The notes under the pieces are model-generated. The model saw only the letters and a list, made by a program, of their open reading frames with translations. It had not been told where the DNA came from and did no database searches. Positions 8,131-15,880 of a DNA stretch of 64,000 nucleotides are shown one piece after another. How positions within the stretch are numbered: the first letter of the stretch is position 1; each line of letters starts with the position of its first letter. The DNA comes from JBDHWG01 sp039810085 (GTDB lineage: Bacteria; Chloroflexota; Anaerolineae; Epilineales; JAHCIE01): the NCBI GenBank assembly GCA_039810085.1, contig JBDHWG010000014.1:62001-126000 (forward strand). The letters are read 5' to 3'. Made by a program: the position numbers and the translations under genes.

Positions 8131-9729
8131 ATGAAACGCACACTTTTGACCCTGGCCGCGCTGCTCGTCGTCGCCCTCGTCGCGGCAGCGTGCGGCGGCA
8201 GCGCCGCCACAACAGGCGGCGCAAGCCAACAGGCTGCCGCCACAGTACCCCCTGTCGTTCCCCCGTCGTCGCCCGCCGCGCCCGCGGTTGTCGCGACGGT
8301 CGTGGCGGCGACAGCCCCGGCGGCAGCGGCCACCAAGGCTCCCGCGGCAGCGACAGCCCCAGCGGCCGGAGCCACGAGCGCCCCCACGGGTGGCGCGGCA
8401 GCGAAGCCGGCGACGCCGCCGACCAACACGCCCATCCCGACCCAGGAGTCGCCGGCCGGGCAGAAGATCGGCAACGGCGTGGCGACGGCGGCCGACGTGG
8501 ACGCCATCGACTTGACGGGCAAGACCGTCGACGTCGTCTTCTGGAACGTCTTCACCGGCGCGCAACAGACGGCGATCAAGCAGGTCATCGACGACTTCCA
8601 GAAGCAGTACCCCAACATCCGCGTCACGTCGGTCTACAAGGGTAACTACAACGACATGTACAAGTCGGAGCTGACCGCCATCGCGGGCAACGCCGTCCCG
8701 GATGCCGTGTGGAGCTACCCGAACCAGATCGCCGAGTACGCGCGCGAGGACGTGACGCAGCCCCTCGACCCGTTCATGGCGAGCACAAAGTACGGCCTGG
8801 GCGACCTGTCGAAGCAGATCGACCAGTGGGTGTTCGACGCCTACAAGTACCCGGACTACAACAACCAGGTGCTTAGCCTGCCGCCGGCCGTCAGCCAGGA
8901 AGTGATGTACTACAACGCCGACCTGCTGAAGCAGCTGGGCTACGACAAGCCGCCGGAGACGTGGGACCAGTTCTCGGAAGTCTGCGCCAAGCTCAAGTCG
9001 CAGATGTCCGACAAGCAGTGCTTCGCCTTCCGCATCGATGCGTCGGGCCACGCCCTCCAGATCTGGAGCCGCGGCGGTGAGATTCTGTCCCCCGACCGCA
9101 AGTCGGCCGCCTTCCAGAAAGCGGGCCTGGAGACGATGCAGTGGTACAAGGACATGCTCGACAAGGGCTATGGCTACACGCCCGGCCAGCAGTTCGGCGA
9201 GCAGACCGACTTCGGCCTCGGCAAGACGCTCTTCACCTTCGGCACGTCCACCGGCGTCCCGTTCTATAAACAGTCCATCACCGACCCGGCGACGAACAAG
9301 GAGCGCTTCACCTGGGGCATCGCGCCCTACCCGCACTCCACGCCGAAGCCGGTCGTCAACCTGTTCGGCCCCAGCTACTCCATCAACAAGACGACGCCGG
9401 AGCGCGCGCTGGCGGCGTGGCTGTTCCTGAAGTTCTGGCTCGGCGCGCAGCCGTCGGGCACGTGGGCGACTATCGCCAACTACTTCCCGGTCAACAAGGA
9501 AGGCAACAACGCGCCCGCCGTCAAGACCTATCTAGAGAAGAACCCGGTCTATGCCAAGGGCTTCGACCTGCTCCAGTACGGGCGCTCCGAGCCGAGCGTC
9601 GCGGGCTGGCAGGAGTCGCGCGACGCCATCGGGCAGCAGATTACGGCCGTGCTCACCGGCAAGGCCACGCCGCAGCAGGCCAACGACGCCGCCGTCAAGG
9701 CCGTGACCGACGCGGTGAACAAGAAGTAG
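8131..9729 (+). CDS. Sugar ABC transporter substrate-binding lipoprotein (family 1)
   Basis: This is a 532-residue extracytoplasmic solute-binding protein. A lipoprotein signal is followed by the lipobox VAAAC, giving a lipidated Cys at about residue 21, then a 100-residue Ala/Pro/Thr linker. The mature fold starts at TVDVVFWNVFTGAQQ, typical of MalE/UgpB-like proteins, with DDFQKQYPNIRVTSVYKG following. The ATG at 8131 has a strong AGGAGG site. Unusually for this transporter class the binding protein is the last gene, separated by 319 bases of repeats from the permeases, and no ATPase is encoded, so a shared MsmX/MalK-like ATPase elsewhere is likely. A sugar or polyol substrate is inferred from family. 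Confidence 0.9.
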   Translation: MKRTLLTLAALLVVALVAAACGGSAATTGGASQQAAATVPPVVPPSSPAAPAVVATVVAATAPAAAATKAPAAATAPAAGATSAPTGGAAAKPATPPTNTPIPTQESPAGQKIGNGVATAADVDAIDLTGKTVDVVFWNVFTGAQQTAIKQVIDDFQKQYPNIRVTSVYKGNYNDMYKSELTAIAGNAVPDAVWSYPNQIAEYAREDVTQPLDPFMASTKYGLGDLSKQIDQWVFDAYKYPDYNNQVLSLPPAVSQEVMYYNADLLKQLGYDKPPETWDQFSEVCAKLKSQMSDKQCFAFRIDASGHALQIWSRGGEILSPDRKSAAFQKAGLETMQWYKDMLDKGYGYTPGQQFGEQTDFGLGKTLFTFGTSTGVPFYKQSITDPATNKERFTWGIAPYPHSTPKPVVNLFGPSYSINKTTPERALAAWLFLKFWLGAQPSGTWATIANYFPVNKEGNNAPAVKTYLEKNPVYAKGFDLLQYGRSEPSVAGWQESRDAIGQQITAVLTGKATPQQANDAAVKAVTDAVNKK

Positions 9730-9738
9730 CCCACTAGG

Positions 9739-9975
9739 GTCATTGCGAGGAGGGACGACGAAGCAATCTCCCGGTGGGTGATAGTCACGCTATAACCGCT
9801 CAGACCGTCTGTCGCAAGGGCGGGAGATTGCTTCGCGCCGCTCGCAATGACAGGTTGCAGCGTCATTGCGAGGAGGGACGACGAAGCAATCTCCCGATGG
9901 GTGATAGTCACGCTATAACCGGCTCAGACCGTCTGTCGCAAGGGCGGGAGATTGCTTCGCGCCGCTCGCAATGAC
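9739..9975. repeat. Two tandem copies of palindromic repeat family A
   Basis: Copy one is 9739-9851 and copy two 9862-9975. They are nearly identical through the internal GGGTGATAGTCACGCTATAA segment and the GACCGTCTGTCGCAAGGGCG loop. Each runs from GTCATTGCGAG to CTCGCAATGAC. A 10-base spacer separates them. Their high identity suggests a recent tandem duplication. They fill most of the gap of about 300 bases before the next gene. Confidence 0.85.
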
Positions 9976-10035
9976 AATCTGTTCGCGTGGGGGTTGTGGC
10001 GCGCCATGACCCCCACATTCATTATTGGAGACACG

Positions 10036-10839
10036 ATGACCGATTTTCCTGACATCAACCCGCAGTGGCGGGTGGTAGCAGAGGCGGCGGCGCGGGCGGC
10101 GGGTCGCATCGCCGTCGAGTACCGTGGGCAGGTCGAAACCCAAAGCAAGGGCCTCCGCAATATCGTCACGGAGGCCGATTTTCTGTGCCAGGCGGAAATC
10201 AAGCGCCAGCTGAGCGCCGCTTTCCCCGACCACCGCTTCCTCGCCGAGGAGACGGACAGCACGCCGGGCGGCGGGGCTGAGCTGTGCTGGGTGATTGACC
10301 CCATCGACGGGACGACCAACTACAGCTATGGCATCCCCATCTTCTGCACATCCATCGCGCTGACCTACCAGGATGCGCCGCTGGTCGGCGTCGTCTACGA
10401 CCCGCTGCGCGACGAGATGTACGCCGCCGAGCGCGGGCGCGGGGCGTCGCTGAACGGGCGGCCCATCCGCGTCAGCGAGCGCACCGAGATGGTGGAGGCG
10501 CTGGTCGGGCTGGAGTGGGCGACGGACCCGCCGCTGCGCCTGGAGACGGTGCGCCGCCTGGACCCGCTGGCGACGCACTGCATGACCGTGCGCTCGCCGG
10601 GCGCGGCGGCGCTGTCGCTGGCGTACGTCGCGGCGGGCGCGCTGGACATCTACTTCAACGTCAAGCTCAGCCCGTGGGATGTGGCGGCAGGCTGTCTCCT
10701 CATTGAGGAGGCGGGCGGGCGCGTCACGAACGTGCAGGGCGGGCCGTGGTCCATCCACGGCGGGAACTACCTCGGCACGAATGGCGTGTTCCACGACCGG
10801 GTGTTAGAACTGTGGCGGAGTGACGCGGTGACGCGGTGA
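10036..10839 (+). CDS. Inositol monophosphatase family phosphatase
   Basis: The 267-residue protein shows the complete metal-binding signature of the IMPase/CysQ/fructose-1,6-bisphosphatase superfamily: AEETDS (Glu71-Glu72), WVIDPIDGTTN (Asp88 and Asp91) and SPWDVAAG (Asp215). These residues bind Mg2+ and hydrolyse a sugar-, inositol- or nucleotide-phosphate ester; the exact substrate cannot be read. The ATG at 10036 has a TGGAG site 7 bases upstream. The gene stands alone between repeat clusters. Confidence 0.9.
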   Translation: MTDFPDINPQWRVVAEAAARAAGRIAVEYRGQVETQSKGLRNIVTEADFLCQAEIKRQLSAAFPDHRFLAEETDSTPGGGAELCWVIDPIDGTTNYSYGIPIFCTSIALTYQDAPLVGVVYDPLRDEMYAAERGRGASLNGRPIRVSERTEMVEALVGLEWATDPPLRLETVRRLDPLATHCMTVRSPGAAALSLAYVAAGALDIYFNVKLSPWDVAAGCLLIEEAGGRVTNVQGGPWSIHGGNYLGTNGVFHDRVLELWRSDAVTR

Positions 10840-10846
10840 AACGCGG

Positions 10847-10912
10847 CTGTCATGCCGACGAAGGAGGCATCTGGGCCGAGGCGACACGGCAGACCAGACC
10901 CCTCCTCCGTTG
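10847..10912. repeat. Palindromic repeat, family B (TGTCATGCCGACGAAGGAGG)
   Basis: One arm reads TGTCATGCCGACGAAGGAG and the other closes with CCCCTCCTCCGTTGG. Relatives are at 43679-43744 and 48468-48535, with a half copy at 19001-19034. Confidence 0.65.
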
Positions 10913-10979
10913 GGTTGACAGCGAGCGTGTGCGGTGGTAGCCGAGAGGGTCGGCTGGCGAGGACTCCAAAGAGAAAGTT

Positions 10980-11045
10980 AACGCAGAGGCGCAGAGAAAG
11001 AAAAGACATTTCGGTCTTCTCTCTGCGCCTCTGCGCCTCTGCGTT
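10980..11045. repeat. Palindromic repeat, family D (ACGCAGAGGCGCAGAG)
   Basis: Arms ACGCAGAGGCGCAGAGA and TCTCTGCGCCTCTGCG flank an AT-rich loop. A second copy is at 51750-51813 and a fragment near 43594-43614. Confidence 0.75.
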
Positions 11046-11093
11046 GCTATCTTCCCGCCCCGCGGAAGCCGACTCAAATTGGCCTCCCTGAAG

Positions 11094-11666
11094 CTACGTG
11101 CGCGTTTGGCGGCGGTAGTCGTGGATGAGCCAGGCGCTCGCCTCGAAGTAGCCGAAGGTGCGGCGCAGCGGCTCGCGCTGGAGTGACGGGCGCGGCTGGA
11201 CGCTGGCCCGCGTCAGGACGCGCTCGATCTCCTCGATGCGCTCCAGGGTCTCGCCCGGCGTGCGCGGGATGGGGATGTCGGCATACGTGCGGCGGCCGGG
11301 GAAAGTGACGCGCTCCTGGGGCAGGCGGGGCAGGATGGCAAAGGCGGTGCAGGCGTGGGCGAAGGCGAGGAGTTGCGTCCGCAGGCGCTGCACGTCGTCT
11401 GATGGGAGCGTGGTGAAGCCCTGCGCTTCGAGCCAGCGCCAGTCCACCAGGAAGCGCTGCACCAGGGCGTGCAGCTCGGACAAGCGCTGCACGTCGCTGA
11501 CGCGGAGGGCGAGTTGGAACCCTTCGCGCACGTCGCCCAAGTGGGCGAACGTCTCGGTCAGAGCGCCGGGCCGCGTGTCGAGCGGGCGCGTCGGATGGTA
11601 GAGGTAGTGAGCGAGGGCTTCGTAGGCGTCGTGGATGATCTCACCCAGGTCAACCAGGTCTGCCAA
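11094..11666 (-). CDS. Hypothetical helical protein of 190 residues
   Basis: I do not recognise a family. The protein is mostly alpha-helical by composition, has no signal peptide or membrane segment, and contains one short proline-rich stretch (YADIPIPRTPGETLERI) before the C-terminal quarter. The TTG start at 11666 is supported by an unusually complete Shine-Dalgarno AGGAGGT 5 bases upstream, which makes the gene credible despite lacking known motifs. The next gene upstream on the same strand starts 1.3 kb away across the TPR gene, with a family F repeat between them (11684-11740), so it may have its own transcript. Confidence 0.6.
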   Translation of the reverse strand: MADLVDLGEIIHDAYEALAHYLYHPTRPLDTRPGALTETFAHLGDVREGFQLALRVSDVQRLSELHALVQRFLVDWRWLEAQGFTTLPSDDVQRLRTQLLAFAHACTAFAILPRLPQERVTFPGRRTYADIPIPRTPGETLERIEEIERVLTRASVQPRPSLQREPLRRTFGYFEASAWLIHDYRRQTRT

Positions 11667-11683
11667 AAGGACCTCCTCGTGTG

Positions 11684-11740
11684 TCCCTCTCCCCCTGCCC
11701 CTCTCCCAAAATAGGAGAGGGGGAGAGAGGAAGGTGAGGG
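11684..11740. repeat. Palindromic repeat, family F (CCCCTCTCCCAAAA)
   Basis: CCCTGCCCCTCTCCC and GGAGAGGGGGAGAG pair around AAAATA. The same family is at 19608-19674, 53238-53278 and 57575-57613, and inside a gene at 28502-28586. Confidence 0.75.
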
Positions 11741-11744
11741 TCTT

Positions 11745-13007
11745 TTACTGTTCTACGAATAGTATGACAGCTTGCACGCCGGATTGCAGTTGAACACGCA
11801 GCGCCGGCCCAATAGCGGTGGGAATATCGACACTATACTGCGGCGCGGTGAGGCCGGTAAACTGGAACTGGCCGAGACGGTCGGTGTTAACGCCGCGCGG
11901 CGCGCCGGTAAGCGGCTGGGCCGTGACATAGATGTTGGAGATGGGCTGACCGCGGCGGTCGACGACGCGCCCGACGATCTGCGCATCCTGGCCGCCGATA
12001 GTACGCACTTCCAACAGGGACGGAGTCAGGCGGAGGGCAGGCAGCGTGTCAGCGTAGCCGCCGCAGTTCTGGCGAGCGCGGAGACGCTTGGCGCGCACGT
12101 CCTCGCTATCTTTCACCGCCAGGGCGCGGGTGTACTCACCATCGGCCAGGCACGCCTCGCGCTGCTGGAGGAGGCGGTCGCCGTTCTGGATGTAGGCTTC
12201 GGCAAGGCGGTCGGCGGTGTCTTTGTACTGCGGCGCGCGGGCGTACAGGCTTTCGAGCTTGTTGGTCACCGTCGGCCAGTCTTTGTCCCACTGCGCCAGG
12301 GCCTCGACATAGGTGCGCGCCAGGTCAAGCTGCGCGCTCGCTTCCACGTCAGAAGGGTTTTCGTCCAGCGCCGACTGGAAGCGGGCGATGGCGTCGTTCA
12401 TCTTGTTCTGGGTGACGAGGCGCTCGCCGTCGGCCAGGTAGGCGCGGCCAAGGCGCTGCTTGACGCCGTCGGCTTCGAAGGTCGGGGCGGCGGCGCGAAC
12501 AGCCTGGAGGCGGGCAATGGCGTCGCTCCAGTTCTCGACGGCCAGGGCGCGGTCGGCGTCGGCGAGGATGTCGGCAGGCGAGGGGGTCGGGGTGGGAACC
12601 GGCGTGGGAACGTCGGGCAGCGGCGGTAGGGTTTCGAGGTTGTTTAGCTCGCGGCCGAGATTACTGAGGCGCTGCTGGGCCTCGGGGTAGTCGGGCGCGA
12701 GGCGCAGGGCCTCGATGAGTTCCTGCTCGGCCAGGTCGGGCGCGCCGGCAGCCGTCAGGGCATCGGCGCGGGCGACGTACATGGCCGCCGCCTGGCGCTC
12801 GCGCTCGGCGCGCAGGGCAAGACCTTGACGATAGCCAAGCCAGCCCAGGCCGGCGATGAGGATGAGCAGGACTAGCCCCAGCAGAACGGCTCCGACGGCC
12901 CACGACCAACCCTCCCGTCGTCGGGGGGATACTGCGCGCTCGTCGCCGCACTGCGAGCAAATTGTCTGGTCGGCGCTCATCTCCGCGCCGCACTTCTCAC
13001 ACGTCAT
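11745..13007 (-). CDS. Zinc-ribbon, single-membrane-span TPR protein with C-terminal beta-sandwich
   Basis: This 420-residue protein opens with a zinc ribbon (CEKCGAEM...CSQCG, four cysteines), followed by one membrane helix near residues 34-58. A first TPR-like repeat (ALTAAGAPDLAEQELIEAL) leads into a Pro/Thr linker (PTPVPTPTPSP). Three or more further TPR units follow between about 145 and 290. The last 85 residues look like a carboxypeptidase-regulatory/transthyretin-like domain (AQIVGRVVDRRGQPISNIYV, with GQFQFTGL). The zinc ribbon is probably cytosolic and the TPR/beta part outside. Its role is unknown; a scaffold in envelope or secretion processes is a guess. Promoter elements at 13034-13063 fit the ATG. 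Confidence 0.7.
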   Translation of the reverse strand: MTCEKCGAEMSADQTICSQCGDERAVSPRRREGWSWAVGAVLLGLVLLILIAGLGWLGYRQGLALRAERERQAAAMYVARADALTAAGAPDLAEQELIEALRLAPDYPEAQQRLSNLGRELNNLETLPPLPDVPTPVPTPTPSPADILADADRALAVENWSDAIARLQAVRAAAPTFEADGVKQRLGRAYLADGERLVTQNKMNDAIARFQSALDENPSDVEASAQLDLARTYVEALAQWDKDWPTVTNKLESLYARAPQYKDTADRLAEAYIQNGDRLLQQREACLADGEYTRALAVKDSEDVRAKRLRARQNCGGYADTLPALRLTPSLLEVRTIGGQDAQIVGRVVDRRGQPISNIYVTAQPLTGAPRGVNTDRLGQFQFTGLTAPQYSVDIPTAIGPALRVQLQSGVQAVILFVEQ

Positions 13008-13033
13008 CCAACCTGCCCTCTAGAGTTCCGCCT

Positions 13034-13063
13034 ATTATAACGAGGACAGCCGTTTTCTGCCAA
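13034..13063 (-). promoter_or_regulatory. Promoter of the zinc-ribbon TPR gene
   Basis: TTGGCA (13063-13058) and TATAAT (13039-13034) on the minus strand, spacer 18, 27 bases upstream of the ATG. It lies back to back with the divergent promoter at 13073-13101. Confidence 0.6.
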
Positions 13064-13072
13064 GTTCGGCTC

Positions 13073-13101
13073 TTGCCGGTCGGCCATATCTATGCTATGA
13101 T
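13073..13101 (+). promoter_or_regulatory. Promoter of the acyl-CoA ligase operon
   Basis: TTGCCG (13073-13078) and TATGAT (13096-13101) with a 17-base spacer, 54 bases before the ligase start. Confidence 0.65.
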
Positions 13102-13154
13102 GTGAGAAACCCCTTTACACGTCCCCACATCGACCATGACGCCGATAGGAGGCA

Positions 13155-14720
13155 ATGATGCTCAATCTGGCGACGCTTGTCGATTCAAGCGTCAAAACGA
13201 ATCCCGACGGCCTGGCGGTCATTTTCAACGACTCCAAAATGACCTATACCCAATTCAATGCCATGGCGAATAAGTTCGCCAACGCGCTGCGGGCGCTGGG
13301 GGTGGAACGCGGCGACAAGGTCTGCGTGATGCTGCCCAACGTCCCCTTCTTCCCCATCGCCTACTACGGCATCCTCAAGGCGGGCGGCGTCGTCGTCCCG
13401 ATGAACGTGCTGTTCAAGTCCCGCGAGGTCGAATACTACCTGGCCGACTCCGAGGCGAAGGCGTTCGTCGTCTTCGACGGCTTCTTCGACGAGGCGTTCA
13501 AGGGGTGGCAGGCGGCGAAGACGTGCCCGAACCTGGTCGTGTGCAGCGCCGACATGGCCGCGCCGCCCCTCGTTCAGGCCGACGGCGTCACGACGTTTGG
13601 CCGCGTCATGGCCGCCGCGGCGCCCGTGTTCGACACGGTGCAGACGATGGCCGACGATACGGCGGTCATCCTGTACACCTCGGGAACGACGGGCAAGCCC
13701 AAGGGCGCGGAGCTGAGCCACTTCAACATGTTCTTCAACGCCCTCTACACCGCGCGCTTCCTCATCTATGGCACGAAAGATGATGTGAGCCTGGCGGCGC
13801 TGCCCCTGTTCCACTCCTTCGGGCAGTCGTGCGTCATGAACGCCATCTTCTCCGTCGCCGGCACGATGACCCTCCTGCCGCGCTTCGATCCCGGCGCGGC
13901 GCTCGGCATCATGCAGCGCGACAACGTCACCGTGTTCGCCGGCGTTCCGACGATGTACTGGGCGCTGCTGAACTACCCGGAGGCCGACAAGTACGACCTC
14001 AAGAAGATTACCGGCGCCCTGCGCATCTGCGTCTCCGGCGGCTCGGCGCTGCCCCTGGAAGTACTGCGCGGTTTCGAGGCCCGCTTCGACGTGCCGATCC
14101 TGGAGGGCTACGGCCTGTCGGAGACGTCGCCGGTCGCCAGCTTCAACGTCCTGGAACGCCCGCGCAAGCCCGGCTCCATCGGCATCGCGCTGTGGGGCAC
14201 GGAGATGAAGTGCGTCAACGAGAAGATGGAAGAGGCGCCGGTCGGCGAGCTGGGCGAGATCATCGTTCGCGGCCACAACGTGATGAAGGGCTACTACAAG
14301 AAGCCCGAGGCCAACGAGGAAGCGTTTCGCGGCGGCTGGTTCCACACTGGCGACATCGCCCGCATGGACGAGGATGGCTACTTCTACATCGTCGACCGCG
14401 TCAAGGACATGATTATTCGCGGCGGCTTCAACGTCTACCCGCGCGAGATCGAGGAAGTGCTGATGGAGCATCCCTCGGTTTCCCTGGCCGCGGTTGTCGG
14501 CGTGCCGGATGCGGTGATGGGCGAAGAGGTGAAGGCATTCGTCGTGCTGAAGGAAGGGAAGACGGCCACCGAGGCCGACCTGATCAACTGGAGCAAGGAG
14601 CGCCTCGCCGCGTACAAGTACCCGCGCTCGGTGGAGTTCCGCCCGACCCTGCCCATGACCGCCACCGGCAAGATTCTGAAGCGCGAACTGTACGGCGAGC
14701 CGATCCCGCAACAACGGTAG
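13155..14720 (+). CDS. Long-chain acyl-CoA synthetase (AMP-forming)
   Basis: The 521-residue adenylating enzyme makes acyl-CoA from a carboxylic acid, ATP and CoA. The core motifs are intact: P-loop YTSGTTGKPKGAELSH, A5 region GYGLSETSP, A7/A8 segment GWFHTGDIARMDEDGYFY then VDRVKDMIIRGGFNVYP, and the catalytic Lys motif TATGKILKREL near the C-terminus. The chain length preferred cannot be read. Two in-frame ATGs occur (13155, 13158); AGGAGG is better spaced from the second. The gene is followed after 12 bases by the hotdog/RGG gene, so the two are one operon, linking both to acyl-CoA metabolism. Confidence 0.9.
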   Translation: MMLNLATLVDSSVKTNPDGLAVIFNDSKMTYTQFNAMANKFANALRALGVERGDKVCVMLPNVPFFPIAYYGILKAGGVVVPMNVLFKSREVEYYLADSEAKAFVVFDGFFDEAFKGWQAAKTCPNLVVCSADMAAPPLVQADGVTTFGRVMAAAAPVFDTVQTMADDTAVILYTSGTTGKPKGAELSHFNMFFNALYTARFLIYGTKDDVSLAALPLFHSFGQSCVMNAIFSVAGTMTLLPRFDPGAALGIMQRDNVTVFAGVPTMYWALLNYPEADKYDLKKITGALRICVSGGSALPLEVLRGFEARFDVPILEGYGLSETSPVASFNVLERPRKPGSIGIALWGTEMKCVNEKMEEAPVGELGEIIVRGHNVMKGYYKKPEANEEAFRGGWFHTGDIARMDEDGYFYIVDRVKDMIIRGGFNVYPREIEEVLMEHPSVSLAAVVGVPDAVMGEEVKAFVVLKEGKTATEADLINWSKERLAAYKYPRSVEFRPTLPMTATGKILKRELYGEPIPQQR

Positions 14721-14732
14721 AGGAGACATCGT

Positions 14733-15818
14733 ATGCCCCCGCAAGCCTTGATCCGCGTCCGCCTATCTGTCCGCGACGCCCGCTCCGACACCGGGCAGGT
14801 GGACCCTATTCGCCTGCTGGAGCTGTTCAACGATGTCGCCACCGAGCTGGCGATCCGCGAGGTCGGGGATGAGGGGCAGCTGCGGGGATATACCGCCTTC
14901 GACGTGCTGGGGCCGCTGCGCGTCGGCGACTACATCGAGGCGCGGGGGCGCGTCGTGGACACGGCGCGCAAGACCCTGACCATCGAGTTCGTCGCCCACA
15001 AGGTCATCCGCGCCGCCCGCACGCTCGAAAACCCGATGGGCGGCACGGTGATTGACCCGCCGCGCCCAGTCGCGCGGGCGACAGGCCGGTGGTTCATCCC
15101 GGAGCGCGTCGCTGAGACAGTGGAGGAAGGCGCGTCGGCTGAGGCGAGCGCAGCGGAAGAAGGCACGCCGGCCGCGGTCTCGGCCGGCGAAGGCGAGACG
15201 ACGGAAGAGACAGCGCCGCTGTCGTGGGGCGGCCACCGGCCGACCGACGCGCCACGCGAGAAGCGCCGCCCCGGCTCGACGGTGCGGATGCGGCCGGACG
15301 ACGCGGAAGAAGAGCGGCCAGCGCGGGCGGAGCGGGACGCCGAGGAGGAACGCTATTTCCGGGACAGACCCTATGACCGGCGGGGCGCGCCGCGCGGCGG
15401 GGGTGGCGGGCGCGGCGGACGGCCCTACGGCGACCGGCCGCGCGACGACCGGGGGCGGGACGACCGGGGCCGCGGCGGGCGGCCCTACGGTGAGCGTTCG
15501 CGGGATGACCGGGGGCGCGATGACCGGGGCCGGGGCGGCGGTCGCCCGTATGGCGAGCGTTCGCGCGACGACCGGGGGCGCGATGACCGGGGCCGGGGCG
15601 GCGGTCGTCCCTACGGCGAGCGTTCCCGCGACGACCGGGGGCGCGAGGGCCGCGGCGGGAGCGGCGGCCGCCCGTATGGTGAGCGTTCGCGAGATGACCG
15701 TGGGCGGGATGACCGGGGGCGGGGTGGCGGGCGGCCGTATGGGGACCGACCGCGCGAGGATCGTCCACGCGAGGACCGGCCGCCGAAGCGCAAGGACCGC
15801 GACGATCGTGAGTCATGA
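14733..15818 (+). CDS. Hotdog-fold acyl-CoA enzyme (Kal-like) with Arg/Gly-rich repeat tail
   Basis: Residues 1-125 resemble 3-aminobutyryl-CoA ammonia-lyase and related single-hotdog proteins: RVRLS start, then LFNDVATELAIR, GDEG, GPLRVGDYIEARG and HKVIRAAR. That fold acts on acyl-CoA thioesters. A Glu/Ala-rich acidic linker (about 130-215) follows. The last 145 residues are five or six imperfect copies of a 20-residue unit rich in RPYGER, DDRGRDD and RGGG, like RGG tails of RNA-binding proteins. The tail is strongly charged and likely disordered. The ATG at 14733 has a GGAG site. The acyl-CoA ligase upstream supports the thioester role. The stop overlaps an ATG at 15815, but the next gene probably starts further downstream. 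Confidence 0.75.
   Translation: MPPQALIRVRLSVRDARSDTGQVDPIRLLELFNDVATELAIREVGDEGQLRGYTAFDVLGPLRVGDYIEARGRVVDTARKTLTIEFVAHKVIRAARTLENPMGGTVIDPPRPVARATGRWFIPERVAETVEEGASAEASAAEEGTPAAVSAGEGETTEETAPLSWGGHRPTDAPREKRRPGSTVRMRPDDAEEERPARAERDAEEERYFRDRPYDRRGAPRGGGGGRGGRPYGDRPRDDRGRDDRGRGGRPYGERSRDDRGRDDRGRGGGRPYGERSRDDRGRDDRGRGGGRPYGERSRDDRGREGRGGSGGRPYGERSRDDRGRDDRGRGGGRPYGDRPREDRPREDRPPKRKDRDDRES
15420..15760 (+). repeat. Tandem coding repeat, about 63-bp unit
   Basis: The repeated unit encodes RPYGERSRDDRGRDDRGRGG with small variations and lies wholly within the hotdog/RGG gene. Copy number is likely to vary between strains because the DNA identity between units is high. Confidence 0.8.
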
Positions 15819-15821
15819 GCA

Positions 15822-15869
15822 CAGGCCCGGCGGTTCGAGATCTGCGGCCTCTCCATCGGGCCGGGCCTG
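15822..15869. terminator. Perfect 10-bp dyad between hotdog gene and cyclase gene
   Basis: CAGGCCCGGC (15822-15831) pairs with GCCGGGCCTG (15860-15869) around a 28-base loop, with ATCTAAGG after it. No T-run follows. It lies just after the hotdog stop and before the preferred cyclase start at 15881, which argues against the overlapping ATG at 15815 being the true start. Confidence 0.5.
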
Positions 15870-15880
15870 ATCTAAGGACT

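Noticed and set aside
9549..9974. Short ORFs in the tandem family A repeats
   Set aside because: Repeat-derived; translated units such as IASSSLLAMT recur because the DNA is duplicated.
15815..15880. Start of the cyclase at the ATG overlapping the hotdog stop
   Set aside because: The 22 extra residues are unlike the family and include an inverted repeat; the ATG at 15881 is where the conserved domain begins. Kept as alternative.
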